A stretch of DNA of 64,000 nucleotides from Phoebastria nigripes (taxonomy: Eukaryota > Chordata > Aves > Procellariiformes > Diomedeidae), in assembly GCA_035582835.1 (NCBI GenBank), contig JAYKAV010003423.1, positions 225,347 to 289,346 on the forward strand. The letters are read 5' to 3'. Below the pieces are notes generated by a model, which made no database searches, had not been told where the DNA came from, and saw nothing but the letters and a program-made list of their open reading frames with translations. This document shows positions 39,401 through 52,500 of this stretch, in pieces. Position 1 is the first letter of the stretch. Every line of letters starts with the position of its first letter. A program made the translations under genes and the position numbers.

Positions 39401-39610
39401 TGTTAATAATGCATTACTTTGTGCATGTGTGTTTGTGATATAGTCCCACATATGACTCACATCCAAGGAGAGCATATGTTCACAAACAGCCAAAGAAAAA
39501 GAAGTTACTTGCCAGGTCAGTGACTGCTCTTCAGATCTACAAATCCATATATATTCTGTCTCCTCTTGTGCTTTGATTAAATGCTCTAGTACATATGGGT
39601 CTCTGAAGGG
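33416..39610. other. Gene-free DNA
   Basis: No gene. It contains TA/CATA-rich sequence near 34488-34512, a T run at 35830-35844, an AAAT array near 37350, and a G-rich stretch at 37953-37974. A 138-codon minus frame at 33652-34068 has no domain. A single N is at 38106. Confidence 0.55.
35830..35844. repeat. Poly-T run
   Basis: 15 T in a row; no recognised element is attached. Confidence 0.9.
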
Positions 39611-39611
39611 G

Positions 39612-39750
39612 CGTGTGTATATATGTATATGTAAATATGCATATATTTGTGTATATATAGGAAATGTGTGCATATATGTGTGTGTGTGTATAGGCATATA
39701 TATGTATCTTATATGTATATATAGGTGTATAAATGTATACATACATACTA
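39612..39750. repeat. TA/TG-rich microsatellite
   Basis: Imperfect TATATG, TGTGTG and CATACATA units run for about 140 bases. It inflates open frames on both strands: a 216-codon and a 69-codon frame on minus, and a 77-codon frame on plus. Their Tyr/Ile/His-rich runs come from the repeat. Confidence 0.93.
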
Positions 39751-39751
39751 G

Positions 39752-41435
39752 TTCCAATATGCAGCCTTCATGGGTTGAACCATTGCTAGTAAAATCTGTC
39801 ATCTGACACATGAAACACATGAGGAAAAACAAAAATCCCAAAGAACTCCACTTATTAACTAAAAAGTAGCTTTATCTGTTTACTGATTCATAAGTTTACA
39901 TGTTTTTACTAAACCCCAAATCTCTGAATTTCAAACAGCTTTTAATTTTTTTCTTCATTAGACTTTTTATGAAGGTTAACTTGTTGCATTAAGTAAACAG
40001 AGTAAAATGTTGAAAAGAGTAAATGACGGAGAAACGTATGAATACGTCTTACAGATGAGTCACCAGAGCTCTGGTAAGGCAGGAAGAAAGAGAAAGCACA
40101 GCTCCTCTTCAAAATGTCGTTGCGTTCCAGGTGCTTTGATCAGTGTGTCAATTCCAATGACAGCTTAAATAGCTCGGCTATGTGCAGGATTTTGCAAGAG
40201 CAGCACATAGTGAGTACGTATATAGTGTATTAATTTAAATATTGCTACCTTATTTTCTCATTTCCATGTCCAGGATGGTATGTTGTGGACAATAGAGATT
40301 ACAGTGGAACAGTAATTATTGGTTACTGTTCACTTTTGTTAAGATTGTAGATTCTTAATTTTTTTTTTCTTATTCTCTAATATGTAGTGCATACTAAACC
40401 ATCTGAGGTGTTGCACAAGTTTGACAGTAAAAGCCAAGCAAACTTGTAAGTATGAGTCATTCTGTCATTAACCAGTAATGATGTTTGACTGAGCAACTTA
40501 GACATTCCCTATGTGGCTAGAAGCAGTAGGCATCCTCACAGTGATTAATACCACATGAGAGTTTTAGCTTGATAACAAATTTGCTTGCATTCACTTAGCA
40601 GAATTATTTTGAGATTATAGGGCTGCATTCGCTTCATTACTTATCTCTTGGGAACAAGAGTGATGCTGCTCAGAAATTGTGGTTCGTTTCACCACCTATG
40701 CAAATTACAAAAATGGGTTATTTTAAGAGGTCTACAGTAGCAAAGGTGTCACTGCAACACTGTAACTGCTGTGTTAATCGTGTTAACTGGATCACATGTT
40801 ATTTGAGATATGTTGAACATACGTACGCAGTAAACAATGCCATTTTTAAACTTCTTAAATGTGCAAAAAGTATCAGGTTTTAACAAAACAAGCCACATTC
40901 CAATTTACCAGGAGATGATGAACTAATTAGAGCTGTAACATCCCACCACCAAAGAGTACCCACGAGCTTCCTTCCACTTGTACAAACAAATTCAATGAAT
41001 CAGNGAGAAGCCTTCATTTTACAACAAAGGGAGGATAATGTAAGTCCTTGGATGTTGGATTATATAATGCCACTGACAAGCCCTAAAGCCAAATAAAGCC
41101 CTCTTGTAACATTGCATTATGCTGTGAGCAATGTAACCCGCTAATTTAGCTCTAAAACTGTTTTTTTTTCCCCTGACGTATTTATCCTGAGTCCAGGTAA
41201 GGTGAGGAAACAAACGTTCCGTTTCATCTCTAAAATAGTACACGTCAGCGTATTTCTCTCTGCCTCATGAGCCTCAGATGGGGACTTCTGTGGGTGATCC
41301 CTTTCAGGAGAAATTTCTGTTCAGAAAGGTTAATGGCGTGCCCCCCTTGCTCATGTTTCGTGAATCCGGTTGGTGCCAGGTTCCTCATGTGATTGGGGGT
41401 AAACATGGACCGTCTCTGGCCTCTCACTGTTACTG
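39752..41435. other. Gene-free AT-rich DNA
   Basis: No gene or named repeat recognised. A single N is at 41004. Confidence 0.6.
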
Positions 41436-41439
41436 CTTT

Positions 41440-41760
41440 CCAGAAGCGTCGCAGGTGCTGCGGTAAGCCTGGCGCTCGGGTGCCGTGTGGTTCGGCCGCA
41501 GGAGGGTGCTGCCCCGGCGCGGCCGTGCGCCCAGCCCCCCACTGGTGGGGCTCCCCTGTGCCCCGGGAGGCTGCAACACTGTTTCTCCATTGGCTTCCTC
41601 TGGAATATTGCCTGAACCAGGCCTCTCCTCCAGCTTCGGAAATGTCGCTTCGCTGTCCAATTTCTGCGTGTCCTCAGGGTGGGGTGCTGCACTTGCCTGT
41701 GTTCACTTCTCCTGTGCCTTCGCCGGGGAGCACAGCTGGCGATGCACAAGCTTTGCATGG
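41440..41760. other. GC- and CpG-rich patch
   Basis: CpG dinucleotides are dense from about 41447 to 41550 (for example GGCGCGGCCGTGCGC near 41517) in otherwise CpG-poor DNA. The patch gives long frames on both strands (142 and 103 codons plus; 135 and 76 codons minus). That is typical of GC-rich DNA with few stop codons, and none has a recognised domain. It could be a small CpG island with an unannotated promoter or first exon, or an isochore fluctuation. CAG before 41448 and GTAAGC after 41462 look like splice sites around a very short segment, which I do not call an exon. Confidence 0.5.
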
Positions 41761-41764
41761 GTTT

Positions 41765-44700
41765 CCAAACACCTTTCTGGTACAGTTAAAAGGTAAACAC
41801 AAGATACTATGGAATGGCTAGGGGGGGNAAAAAAAACCTTTCTAAGCACAGCGCCGTTCCTGACTCCCCAGTGTCCTGGGACACCATCTGTGCCCAGGAA
41901 GGCATGTTATCTTCCTCCTTCTAAGGTGCTGAGGAACACCTTGGGTAGGAGGGCACCTGCCCTGCTGCCACATTCCAGTCATCGCTGTTGCTCTGCCTAA
42001 CCTAGAGGTGGTGGTCACAGGTGCCAGACCGGTGAGCAGGCCACCGAATGACAAACTTCTTTAATGCCCCATTTCTCTCTAGACGAGTCAGTCTGAGGTG
42101 AGAGCATCTGCTCCAGGGACAGTTGCTTGGCCAACCCTCTTCCTCAGCCCCCGACTGCCAGCACACCAAATGGCTGTGGGCAGCATGTACCGTGGTGAAA
42201 GCAAAGTGGGTCTGCCNCTGTCTCCCACGTCTGCAGCAGAGGAGGCTGCAGCTCAGGGCTGGCACTCAGCGCCAAAATCCAACAGGTCCAGGGTCAGCAC
42301 CTGACCCTGTGCTGCAGGTCGCTGAGTTGCTCTCTCCTTTCAGCAGAAATGCAGAAATGTCTTTCTAGGCTTTGTGCAGCTCTCCTGTAGGGGAGGGGTT
42401 TTGCCTCCTTCACAGCTGGTGTATTTATAGGTGTTGAATAACCTGAGATATAATATTTTGCTAATATTGATTAAATCTTGGATCACCTAGGTGTCAACAT
42501 AGAAACATTTTTACTTTTCATTGTGCTTCAGAAAGGACCATGAAAAAACATGACGGGTCATAGTTTGGTTATTAAAGATATCAGGTACAGGGAAAATGAA
42601 CTATGTGAAAGGTATTGGATAAAAAAAAAAAAAAAAGACTTGTAAAGAGCTTAATATAAATACTATAATGAAATAATAAAAAATAAAAATCCTATAGAAG
42701 TAGCTCAGTAGCATAATTCCTTTGTATAATTATTCCATGATAGCAAAATAAAATAATGTTGTATAGAAAAGATATGGGAGACTCCACAGGGAGTAGGAAG
42801 AGAGACTGTGGAAGTATTTAGATGACTTTTCAGAGGAAATTGCAAGAGCAACTGTTGAGAGAGTAAACTCGTTTTGTGAAATTATAATCCAATACACCAT
42901 CTGGGAATGTGCACAGTTCCAGCTGAGCAAGAAGTCTTAGTGGTTTAGTGTGATAAATACTAACTCATTGTAAAATCCCATTTTCCTGATGCCGTTAATT
43001 TATTTCTTCTGTAGCGGGGAAAAAATAGACATAAATTTACGTAGCTTTATTTCTGAAAAAGAGAGTAGTAAGGGTAGAGAATAAATGAAAATATTTTCAG
43101 TACCTTAAATTGCTGAAAATTCACCATTTGTCAGGAACACAAATTAGNGTCTTAACTACATTACACTACATGAACTACATTAGTTTAAATGTTGGACACA
43201 AAATGCATATTTTCATTTATATATTTCAACTGAAGTTGATGAAATTTGCTCTGCTATGGAATGCCTATAAAACGCCCTTTGCAAAATTTGTTATTTTCAA
43301 GATATTTATAGTCCAGCATGTATCAGAGGGCCTGGATCAAGTCCTTAAAAACAAATAGATTAGGTTTAAATTAACATTAAGTGAGAGATAAGGTGTTTTG
43401 CAGATCCTGGTTTTCGACTGCATTTCAACCCCAAATTAGTTACCTTTGCCAAGGCAATTCCTTTTTCTCATGGGTTAACAAAACGGGACAACCCCTGACT
43501 TGTTGGATAAAGAAAATGTTAGCAACCAAATGTGAGTATGTTAGTGGTCACTAATCGTTATGCAGTATACAATTTATTTTTCGTTAGTACACTGGGCACA
43601 TAAGGACAAATCGTTTGTCTGTAATAAAGCAAAACACTTATTGACAGTTACAGGTACTTTGCTTGTGGAGCCTCTAAAGAGTTTGTTGTTGATCTATATA
43701 TTAATGTCTTTTTAAACTTGGTTTGTTACATCGGCAAATGATTTTTGGGAAGAACAGCTGCTGACTTGGCCCCCCGTGCATACCTGAAGCCGTTGCAAAG
43801 CTTTGTGTGTGGCTTGGTCTGTCCCTGCCGAGACATACCGAGGACTGGGTGCTCCTGCTGCCCTCCCGTGCTGTCCCCGCTGCCCCAGGGCCGCGAGCAC
43901 CCACGCAACACAGGGTGATCATGGGGGGCCATCGCAATCATCTTCTCTGTAAAAAGAAATCTGTAAAAAGCACCAAATCCCTTTTAGTGGATTCTTTTAC
44001 TCATCAATGTTGTTTAAGCAAAACACTAAACAACATGGATCCCCTCTCAGTTCTGCCTGCTTTTCCTGTTCCTGTGCCCGTCGGGGTCTGCTCCTCACCC
44101 ATTCCCTCTGCCTTTGTCACACCCCCCCGAGCACTCCCCGGGGCTCTGAGCACTGGTGCCCTTCCTGACTGAGAAATACTAGAGGGTTGNCTGATCCTTG
44201 GCTTCCAAGCTCACGAAGGGACAGGCAGCCCCCCTTACCCCCATTGCTGTTTGGGGGAGCAGAGGAGGGAGATGGGGGTGCTAACTGTGGCCCGTCTCAT
44301 GCAGGACATCATGTGAAATATGGAGCAAGATGCAAAATGGCAAGCTGACTGTCAAAGTTGTCGAGCGTATGAATGTGGCAAGTTAGGATTACGGTTGGGG
44401 GGTTTTTACCGAGCAGCTCTGAAGCACACTGAGTTGAGTCTGTGTGTGAATACCTTTTTTTATCTCCTTGGCCAAATTCTCAGTTGGTACCAACACACAG
44501 TGATTGCCAGGGGCTGCACTGAATTGTGCTGTGGTAGAATCAGGATACATGATGTATAGAGAAGAGGAGTAAGAAAAAAAAACCTTGAGGTTTTGAAAGA
44601 ATCGTATAGACAATTAGATTTGAATGTCTGAAATATGGAGTTCCTGTTTNGTTTGATCTTGGCTTTCCTTCTAGTGCAACAGGTCCTACTTATCTTTGAA

Positions 44701-46420
44701 GTTGGTTTGGCTGAAAAACTGTAGCTTATTTTGAATTTTTTTTTTTTTTAAGAGCAAAACATTAATAAAAATGTAAAATAACAAAATTATACCTATTCTT
44801 CTCTTTTTAATACTTTGCTTCACTCTTTGGTAGTTTTATAGTGGTCAAATGAGATTAGTGATAAATTTGGCTCATCATTCATTTTTTCATATTTCCTCCT
44901 GGACAGCTTAAGAGCCTTGATTGTGGACGAAGACTGCAAGGTGCTAGATAATGCACAAATTTAAAAAAAAAAAAAAAAAAAAAAAACTGTTCCTTGCAGT
45001 CAAGCAGTTCAGTCCCATGTCTCACTCACATCAAACAAGCTCTTAGGATATTAATATTGTTAATAACAGTTTTTTAATTGCCTGCTAATATTTGGAGATG
45101 TATAAATGCCAGGAGAGCTGCAGTTGAGGAAGAATAAATAATATGCCATCAGAAAATATTTAATTACAGTACAAAATTGAGATAGCAAGCCTTTTTTTCT
45201 GTGTGCAGGGAGGAGTGGAATTGGTAGCAGCAGCTATAATTCATGATAGGTCAAGTCACATATGAAGAAAAAGCTTTCATTTGTAAACATTGTCAAGCCC
45301 AGGGGGAAGCAATTACTGATGAGAAGCAACTTTCTTTCATGTCAATCTCATCATGAATGGTTTCTTGTTTTTAAATAAGGGCTGTTCTTTTTCCCCAGAA
45401 ACCAACAAAAGTGACATACAATATAATGTAGATTGAAGAGGAAATTCACCTGTCAGCTTCATGAACGAATTAGTACTCATTAAACAGGCTTAGGTTTATT
45501 TCTTGCAAAGGGAAGGGCTAGATTTTGTTTCTGAGCGCAGCTCTGAGTCAGTACAGCTACTAAGTGTTACTAGACCGGTAAAAGCCTTTGGAAGCTGTGT
45601 TGCCACCGAGGCACCCTCTGAGGTACGACTTTGTCCCATTTTCTCTTGCTGTGTGTGTGTGTAATAGTTTGCCCTTGGCCTATACCAGTCTTACATTATG
45701 ATCTCTCTCCAACCATCCCAGCTGTGACGGCTGACTATTTTGGAGGAGTAAAACCCAGCATCTATCTGTCCTTACCCATCTGCTCACGGGGTGAAGCCTC
45801 CGNGCCTGAGGGACTTACTCCAAGTTGCAGTCCTGCCTCAGGGGAAGAGACAGAGTCTGGCAGGGCTGACTACAGAGACAAGTAAATATTTGCTAACTTT
45901 TTGGGGGGATGAATAACTTGTAGAATTGTGTTTCAGCTGGTTTGTGTGCCAAGGAAGTGTTTCTGCTAGTCTTTTATGTTAGATCAAAGAACAAAAAGCA
46001 ACTTTCCAAGATATTAGTGCTACCTTGTGTCTTTGCTATAATTAATTCGTTATTAGTTTTTACCTCAGTAGAAGATTCTCCACCAGATCTGAGCTTTTAT
46101 GACTCGCATGTTTATGTGTATGTCTTTGTAAAAGAACTACATAAATAAGATAAATTTAGCTGCTGTGGGGCTGTTCTGTGCAAAATTTTCTTTAGCATTT
46201 CGAAAAACATGCTAGAAGGCATTAGCTCCAACTCATTCTCATTTACAGAAAAGACCTGCTTCAATTTGAACAGCTGGTAGGTGAAAGTGTGGATCCGATA
46301 GGCAAAATTCGCAGGACCTCATTACTAGGAACGTGAAGAAATAGCCAAACCATTTAGTGTGCAACCACTTGTTTAAAACCACTTTGTTACCTTGCAACTT
46401 CAAGAGGCTAATGGCATGCT
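41765..46420. other. Gene-free DNA with patchy GC content
   Basis: No gene recognised. GC-richer patches lie at about 41840-42310, 43750-43930 and 44060-44290. A runs are at 42621-42636 and 44963-44986. Single Ns are at 41828, 42217, 43148, 44190, 44650 and 45803, several of them in or beside these patches. Confidence 0.55.
44963..44986. repeat. Poly-A run of 24
   Basis: A homopolymer; no retroposed body is recognised upstream of it. Confidence 0.92.
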
Positions 46421-46424
46421 AGTT

Positions 46425-46448
46425 AAAAAAAAAAAAAAAAAAAAAAAA
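46425..46448. repeat. Poly-A run of 24
   Basis: A homopolymer about 70 bases before the palindromic cluster at 46519. Confidence 0.92.
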
Positions 46449-46517
46449 GTAGTTCCAAGGTAAATCACAAACCAGTATTTCAGAGGAATTGGGTAGGAAC
46501 TGTAGTAAAGAGTGAAA

Positions 46518-46560
46518 TTTATGGGCATGTGGCCCATAATTTATGGGAATTTATAGGCCA
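46518..46560. repeat. Palindromic AATTTATGGG cluster
   Basis: TTATGGGC (46519-46526) pairs with GCCCATAA (46532-46539). AATTTATGGG-like units recur at 46516, 46538 and 46548. 46530-46560 is itself an imperfect palindrome opening TGGCC and closing GGCCA. It is a small local rearrangement of one unit. Confidence 0.75.
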
Positions 46561-46561
46561 T

Positions 46562-49330
46562 ATGGAAGAAGAGCCAACACAGCATTTGTAAAGAGAAGTC
46601 GTGCTTCAGGAATCAGTGAAATTCCCTGATGGTCTCAGCAAGTGTGTGGACAAGGGAAGTCTCTCATGAAAGGCTCTCAAAGAAATTAAATTCCCATGAA
46701 GTAAGAGAATAATCCATTGGTTGAAAGAGAAAAAAAGAAAAGGTGGATTAGTCAGTTCGGTCGAAGGAGAGAGGGCATCAGTGAAGTCCAATATGGGTGC
46801 ATGCACATACATATTCATACATGATACAGGAAAGGGCTTGCATGCTGTGGTCATTAATGGTGGATCAAATTCAGCGTAGAGAAATCTTAAATGATGCACA
46901 AGGGAGGGGAAAAAAATCAAAACCTCAAAATGAGAAGTAGAATTATTGGAAAAGAAACGGAAAACAGAGCAGTGAACATCAGTGCCAGTTTGTAGGTCAG
47001 TGGTGCTCTCACATTTGGACCCTTCTTCCCTCTCCATTCATAAAGGAGTGGTAGATCTAAATTAGGTACCTAGAAGAAGGATTGAAATTATGGAGCAGTT
47101 TCCATTCTAAAGAATCACCAGCTTAGGACTCTTCAGGCTGGAAAAGTCAACTGTGAAGAAATGTATTTTCAAGCTGAGTTTTGTCAGCAATTACCACAGA
47201 TACTTTTCCTGGATTGAAAATATAGTAATTTAACGTGCCTCTTTAAACAAACAAACAAACAAGTCCCCAGCTCTAAAGAATTTAGATATGATTTCAAAGT
47301 AAATTTTCAAGAGATTTGTGCAATTACTAAACAATCTTACGTCAGACTTCTGTGATCTGTAGTTCTTAATTATGGCCATGTCTGTTAGCTGTTATTCTCA
47401 TAGAATATGCCCCAGTTCTTCTGCTGAGGGAGCTGCACAAATATAGTGCATATTTTAAGAGGATGAAAACCGGTATAAGCAGAGACAGTGCTAAACTGAA
47501 GTCACTGCATGGCTCAAGCCTCCAGTAGTTTCTGGAAGAATCAAAAGTTCATCTTGCATCCTACAGCGTGGCTGGTTTTGTGTGAATTCCTGACCTGGAA
47601 TAAAATGCTGTTTACATTAAAGTTCACCCTTTAAACAGAGACAGGCACAGCAGAAAAATCCAGGAGCTGCTTTTGCTAGAGTTGCGTTTGATCTTGGACT
47701 GCACGGTGCACAGGGCACTGACATGGGGAGAGAAGGGGAGGTGTGGAGGGTTCTGCTAAGCAAAGCACTTCAACTTCCTCACCTTTTTATAGTTACGGAC
47801 AAAACAAACAGCAATCTCCCATAATGGTCCAGGCAGCGCCAGGAAATAACAAAATGTGTAAGCTCTTGTTTAAGTACAAGTAGATTCTTCGCTCTGTTGC
47901 TTCTTCATGCTTGGTTTTGTTATTCCATCACCATTTGTTTAACATCTTGCTCCACTAGCTGCTATCCCGTGAAACGCCTGAGTGTAGCAGATAGCAAAGC
48001 CGATTTCCCTTTAAGAATTAATATATGAAAGGTTGATGGGGGGAGGGTGGATGGAGGAACTTTAAAAATTGCATACCATGTAAATACACATGGACAGTGT
48101 GTGTGGTGTGGAAGATGGAGAGCTAAGGGCAGCTGCATCAAGTGGAGGAAATGCTGGTTTGGGGGCTGGCTGTAGACCAGGGCATTTTCAGGCTCAGATG
48201 CAGACCTGGTAAAAGTATCTCTGGANGTAGTGGAAGAAAGGAAGTATATAGGCACATCTGGGTTTTACCAACCTGTTTGGTCCTTCCTACTACCAAAGAT
48301 AGGTTTTTTTGTGATGAGGAGAGTATGGGACCTTTAACATTCACCAGTAAGTTCCAGCCTTTTTGGTTCGGGATCTTCAGTAAAAGCCTTTTAAATCAAA
48401 ATTCTGCTCCTGTTTCAATATGGTTGGAAATGGAACTTGCTAAAACCTAATGAATAGGCTCTACCAGCTTTCTTTACTCCATGTTTGATTGATTTGTTCC
48501 CTCGCTTGCATAGCCTCTTTAATATCTCAGATACTAATTTATTTTTTGTGTGTTGACATGCACTCTGCAGCACGTCTTCTGGTATTCAGCTATTACACAT
48601 ATGATAAATGAACATTGTAATGTCAGGCATACTGAAAATCATTGCTGTTAATATGCAAACAAATAACAGACCTGTAACCTCTCTAAAGGGAAAGCATCTC
48701 AGTAACTACAGGAATCGAAACCTTCACAATTTGGTGTTACCTTGTGAAATCTGCATTCAGAATGATAATTCAGGCTAATGGCTTCAGGCTCCCGTGGGGC
48801 AGCTGAAATAGATTCTGAAATGGCAGAAGAAAAGGGTATAGTAAATAAACGCAATGAGCTGTCAAAGAATATTTCTACATCAAACAAGTCTCTGAACCTT
48901 TTTGTGCTTCATAATGTGACCTTTTCTGGCTGCTCCATTTTTTGACTGAAGCAGATTACGAAATGAAACACATTAGCTACAAAATAATAATAATAATAGT
49001 AAAACATTTATATAGCCACTAAAACATAAGGTGTTAGAATATTGTAGAGAGATTTCTATTAATTTACAGTAGATCGGTGAGGGTAAAACACCCTTTGATT
49101 GCAGTTGCTAGGCAACCCTTCTCCGAGCAGATGTAGGTACCATTCCTGTTTGTTTAACACCAGCCGTACTGGAGTCTGTCAACAAAATATGTTACAGCAG
49201 CAGCAGGGAATAGCAAAGAAGAACAATTTTAGCATCGTGGTGCTAAAGTACCTTTCTCTTGCATCCTTCAGGCATGAATAATACAAATGAGGTTGCATGG
49301 AGAAAGCTTGACATGGTGGAGAAAATAAGC
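46562..49330. other. Gene-free DNA
   Basis: No gene. A CAAA array lies at about 47245-47262. AATAATAATAATAG at 48983-48999 is followed by ACATTTATATAGCCAC, which resembles the end of old SINEs, but the body is not there. A 143-codon minus frame at 46606-47037 lacks any domain. Confidence 0.55.
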
Positions 49331-49334
49331 TTGT

Positions 49335-49530
49335 ATTACTATGTTTTCACCTGTTGATCACAAAGGGCTTTGTAAAGAAAAAATTTCATTATTCCCATTC
49401 TGCAGATGTGGAAATGGGGCACAGAAAGGTTAGACTTTCCTATGAAAAGCTGCTGTAGCTGCTCGTTGGGCAGCGGCAAGGCTGAAAGCAGGGCCCAGGT
49501 CTTCTCAGTCCCATGCTCTGTGGGCTGTGT
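49335..49530 (-). mobile_element. MIR/L2-like ancient repeat
   Basis: Read on plus, the order is AAAGGGCTTTGTAAA, ATTATTCCCATTCTGCAGAT, GTGGAAATGGGGCACAGAAA, GGTTAGACTTTCC, then GCAAGGCTGAAAGCAGGGCC, CAGGTCTTCTCAG and CCCATGCTCTG. This matches the reverse complement of MIR, and of related L2-tail sequence, block by block (pay-off phrase 'CCCATTTTACAGATGAGGAAACTGAGGCACAGAGAGGTTAA' type). It is degraded and non-coding. Copies this old in birds survive rarely. Confidence 0.65.
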
Positions 49531-49534
49531 AGCA

Positions 49535-52500
49535 TTTGCGAGACTTATTGGTCNTCAGAGTACTACAGTCCAACCAGCTACATAGGATGATTTTGTGGTA
49601 TTTCTTTTACAGGAAACATCATTCCTATTCAAAGGATTGTGTCAGTGCTTAGAAACAAAATAACCAGAGTGTTTAGAGAAATGTGATCTATGCTTCTGTA
49701 TAAACAGTGGTGTAACATATGTTTTTGTCATTTATACTTAACTCCCAGAATGTGCTTNCTTATGTTATTTACTTTTACAATTAAAAATTAAGTATATTTT
49801 ATTCCAGACAAAGAGTGAGAGAGCAGTCTGTTTGGATAAGTCAATTGAAAATTCATGTTCAGGGTGTTAAAGTGTGGTGATTTCCTTCCAGAAGACCTCA
49901 GACTTAGAAGGACAAATGTATGCGAAAGCACTTGTTTCAGAAGATCTTTGCCATTGAGAGTGGTGAAAATAACACGTTTTTGCTACTCTGTGGTGTGCCA
50001 TATGTTGTGATGGCTTCTGGCATGGGGATGTGAATGAGGCAAAGAGATAAAAGATGAAAGGGGTTCATCGTTCCACCTGATTTTTAAACTACAAATAATC
50101 AACTCTGTAATTTAGAGAATATGAGGTTAAATCACTGGAGTTGATACTGAGCACAAGGTAATAAGATCTGTGATAGTCTTCAGTTTGTCTTTTTTTGTTT
50201 CACAGGTTGTGAGCAGGCTTTTTTTTTTTAACCTCTGGATGTAGGAGGGAGGATCTGCCTTTTCCTTTGGGGAAAGAGAGAGTNTGGAGACAGGAGGTTC
50301 CCCTCTGCTGTTCTCTCCACAGCTTAAAAGAAATAATGATCTCTTCAGAAGAAATGAATCTGGATCTGCTGGTTTGGGCTTATAGTCTGCACCACAGCGT
50401 GTATGCAGCTGTGGCTGCTGGTAGGAAAGCCGGGGTGTCCCAGGAGTGACATAGCCAGGGCATCCTTGGTTACTCTGAGAAGGGCCTATTTCCACAGTCG
50501 GGGAGGGAACGGGAGGACTGAGTGCTGGGGGAGAACTGGAGGCAGGAGAAGTCCCCAAATAGTTTCAGCCACAGATATTCTGGTTTCGTTTTCCTAATTA
50601 ATCAACGTATGGCAAACTTTCTTCCCAACTTTGCTCTTACTTGAGTAATTCCATGTAATATAGGTGAGGGTCCATGGGGTGATTGATGTTCACCACGTAG
50701 ACAAGCTTTACGGTGAGAGCTCTAGGGCTGCGGGCAGCCCCATAAACAGGTCTGAGCTGCTGCATTGGTGAAAGTAGTGGGGAGTTTTCAGCACTGAAGT
50801 CCAGTAGACAGAGAAAAACACACGTGCCCAGATTTATTATTAGAGTTTTCATTATGTTTATTGTAATGCTAGCATTTGCAGTTTTTTAAAAAAGTTAATA
50901 ATAATGTAAGCTCTAAACAAAATGGCTTTGACTGGGAATTCAGATATTTTAAAGTGGATATTTTGTCTGGTGATAGGCATTTTTAAAGCTTATACAGCTT
51001 CAGAGGAATGATTTGACCTCTTAAATAAGTTTACACAATAATACCATCTATATAGTCAGAAGAGAAATGCATGTGCTAAGAAGGAATGAGGTTTCAGTGC
51101 AGCTGCAGCTTTGCAAACAGAAAATGTATTTTTCTAAGGACCCTCATAAGGGCCAATGCACGCTGATTATTAACTTGCCCATCAAGTCATTATTATGCTT
51201 TCATCAGAACTAATGGTGCAGATGTTTTATAAACATAAATACACAAATATTTATGAAGCAGGCCTTGCAATGTATTTCTGTTAATAACAATCCTGACCTC
51301 ATTGTTTGTCCCTTAAAAGAGTTCTTTTAGTTTCTGTTGTGTAGCATAGTATCTGTCTTTTCTTTGTTTCCAGTTAATCAGTTCATCAGGTGGGATTTAA
51401 GTGTTGTACTAATCAAAACCAATGTTCTCTATAATGAAGATGACTTATATTATTTTTTTATGTTGTACATTTCTTTCTTTTTCCTCCCCAGAAGAAAGGT
51501 AGGAAAGAGCCTCTGAGGTAGGACAGAGAAATTACTATGTATTTAAAAAAAAAAAATAAAAAGACACATTTATATTTATGAACTATCTTTTCTTTAAATT
51601 GGCATTGAATATATTTCAGTCATGAAGCTTAAGGGAGTAACTCCATTATGTCTAAAAGGAGCTTTCAGAGCTCAGTTTCTGTCATCCCAACTATTAAAAC
51701 CTCATGAAATGAACAGGCATAGTGCCCTCAAGAAAACCAGCAGCTCTGAAGCATGCTTTGATGTAGCATTGGTATGATGTAAAAGAAACGTTCATACTTC
51801 AGTTGCTTGGTATGAATGGCAATAGCTTCCTTTCCAGTTTCATGGAGCAGTGCAATACTTGGTGTCAAGGTGTATAGTCTCCCTTCCTTCATACATGTAC
51901 TTTACATTAATAATAATGAGTATTACACATGTGGATTATGGTCAGGATATTTTGAAAAGACATTCAATAATTTCTAAGGTGAATTCTTATTTAGTGTTTC
52001 AAGTGTGTTGAAAGGTACAGATGAGTTCAACCATGAGAAAAGGAAGGGAATTCTGCAGAAATTGGCTGTTTTCAGTACCTTATTTCAGTTGAGCATCAGA
52101 TAGTATATTAAAAAGACAAAAGCTAATCTTTCCCAGTCCATGAAAGTCATTACCATTTGACAGCTGTTGGAGGACTTGCATGAAATACGTTAGAGATCTC
52201 AGTTCAGTTTCTAAAGCATAGATGTCTTTAAAGCACCACAAACACCACAGAAATAATGGTGTTATAGCTCTTTTCTTGTGTTTGGAGCAGAAATCTACTT
52301 GTTATGGATATAGAGAGGGAAGTTGAATAATTTTACTAAACCAGGCATGTCTTTTGTCCAATAAGCAGTATACATGATATTCTGGGATTTGAAGGAGAAG
52401 TGAAAAAGTGCTGAGGCAGCAATTGCAATCATCCAGTTCAAAACAGAGCACAGGGAGTGGGGACTGTGGTTTAGGAATAATAATAGAAGAAGGTGATACT

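Noticed and set aside
39191..39841. 216-codon minus-strand open frame
   Set aside because: Its middle is translated TA/TG microsatellite (Tyr, Ile, His and Thr runs), the rest has no domain, and other frames over the same repeat are also open.
41351..41821. Long frames on both strands (142, 103, 135 and 76 codons)
   Set aside because: They follow from local GC richness, which removes stop codons. Composition is Pro/Ala/Arg-rich with no motif. I keep only the CpG-rich patch as an observation.
46606..47037. 143-codon minus frame
   Set aside because: No domain, signal peptide or repeat recognised, and no neighbouring exon.
50127..50558. 143-codon Pro/Ser-rich minus frame
   Set aside because: Low-complexity composition and an ambiguous base in the middle; no family resemblance.
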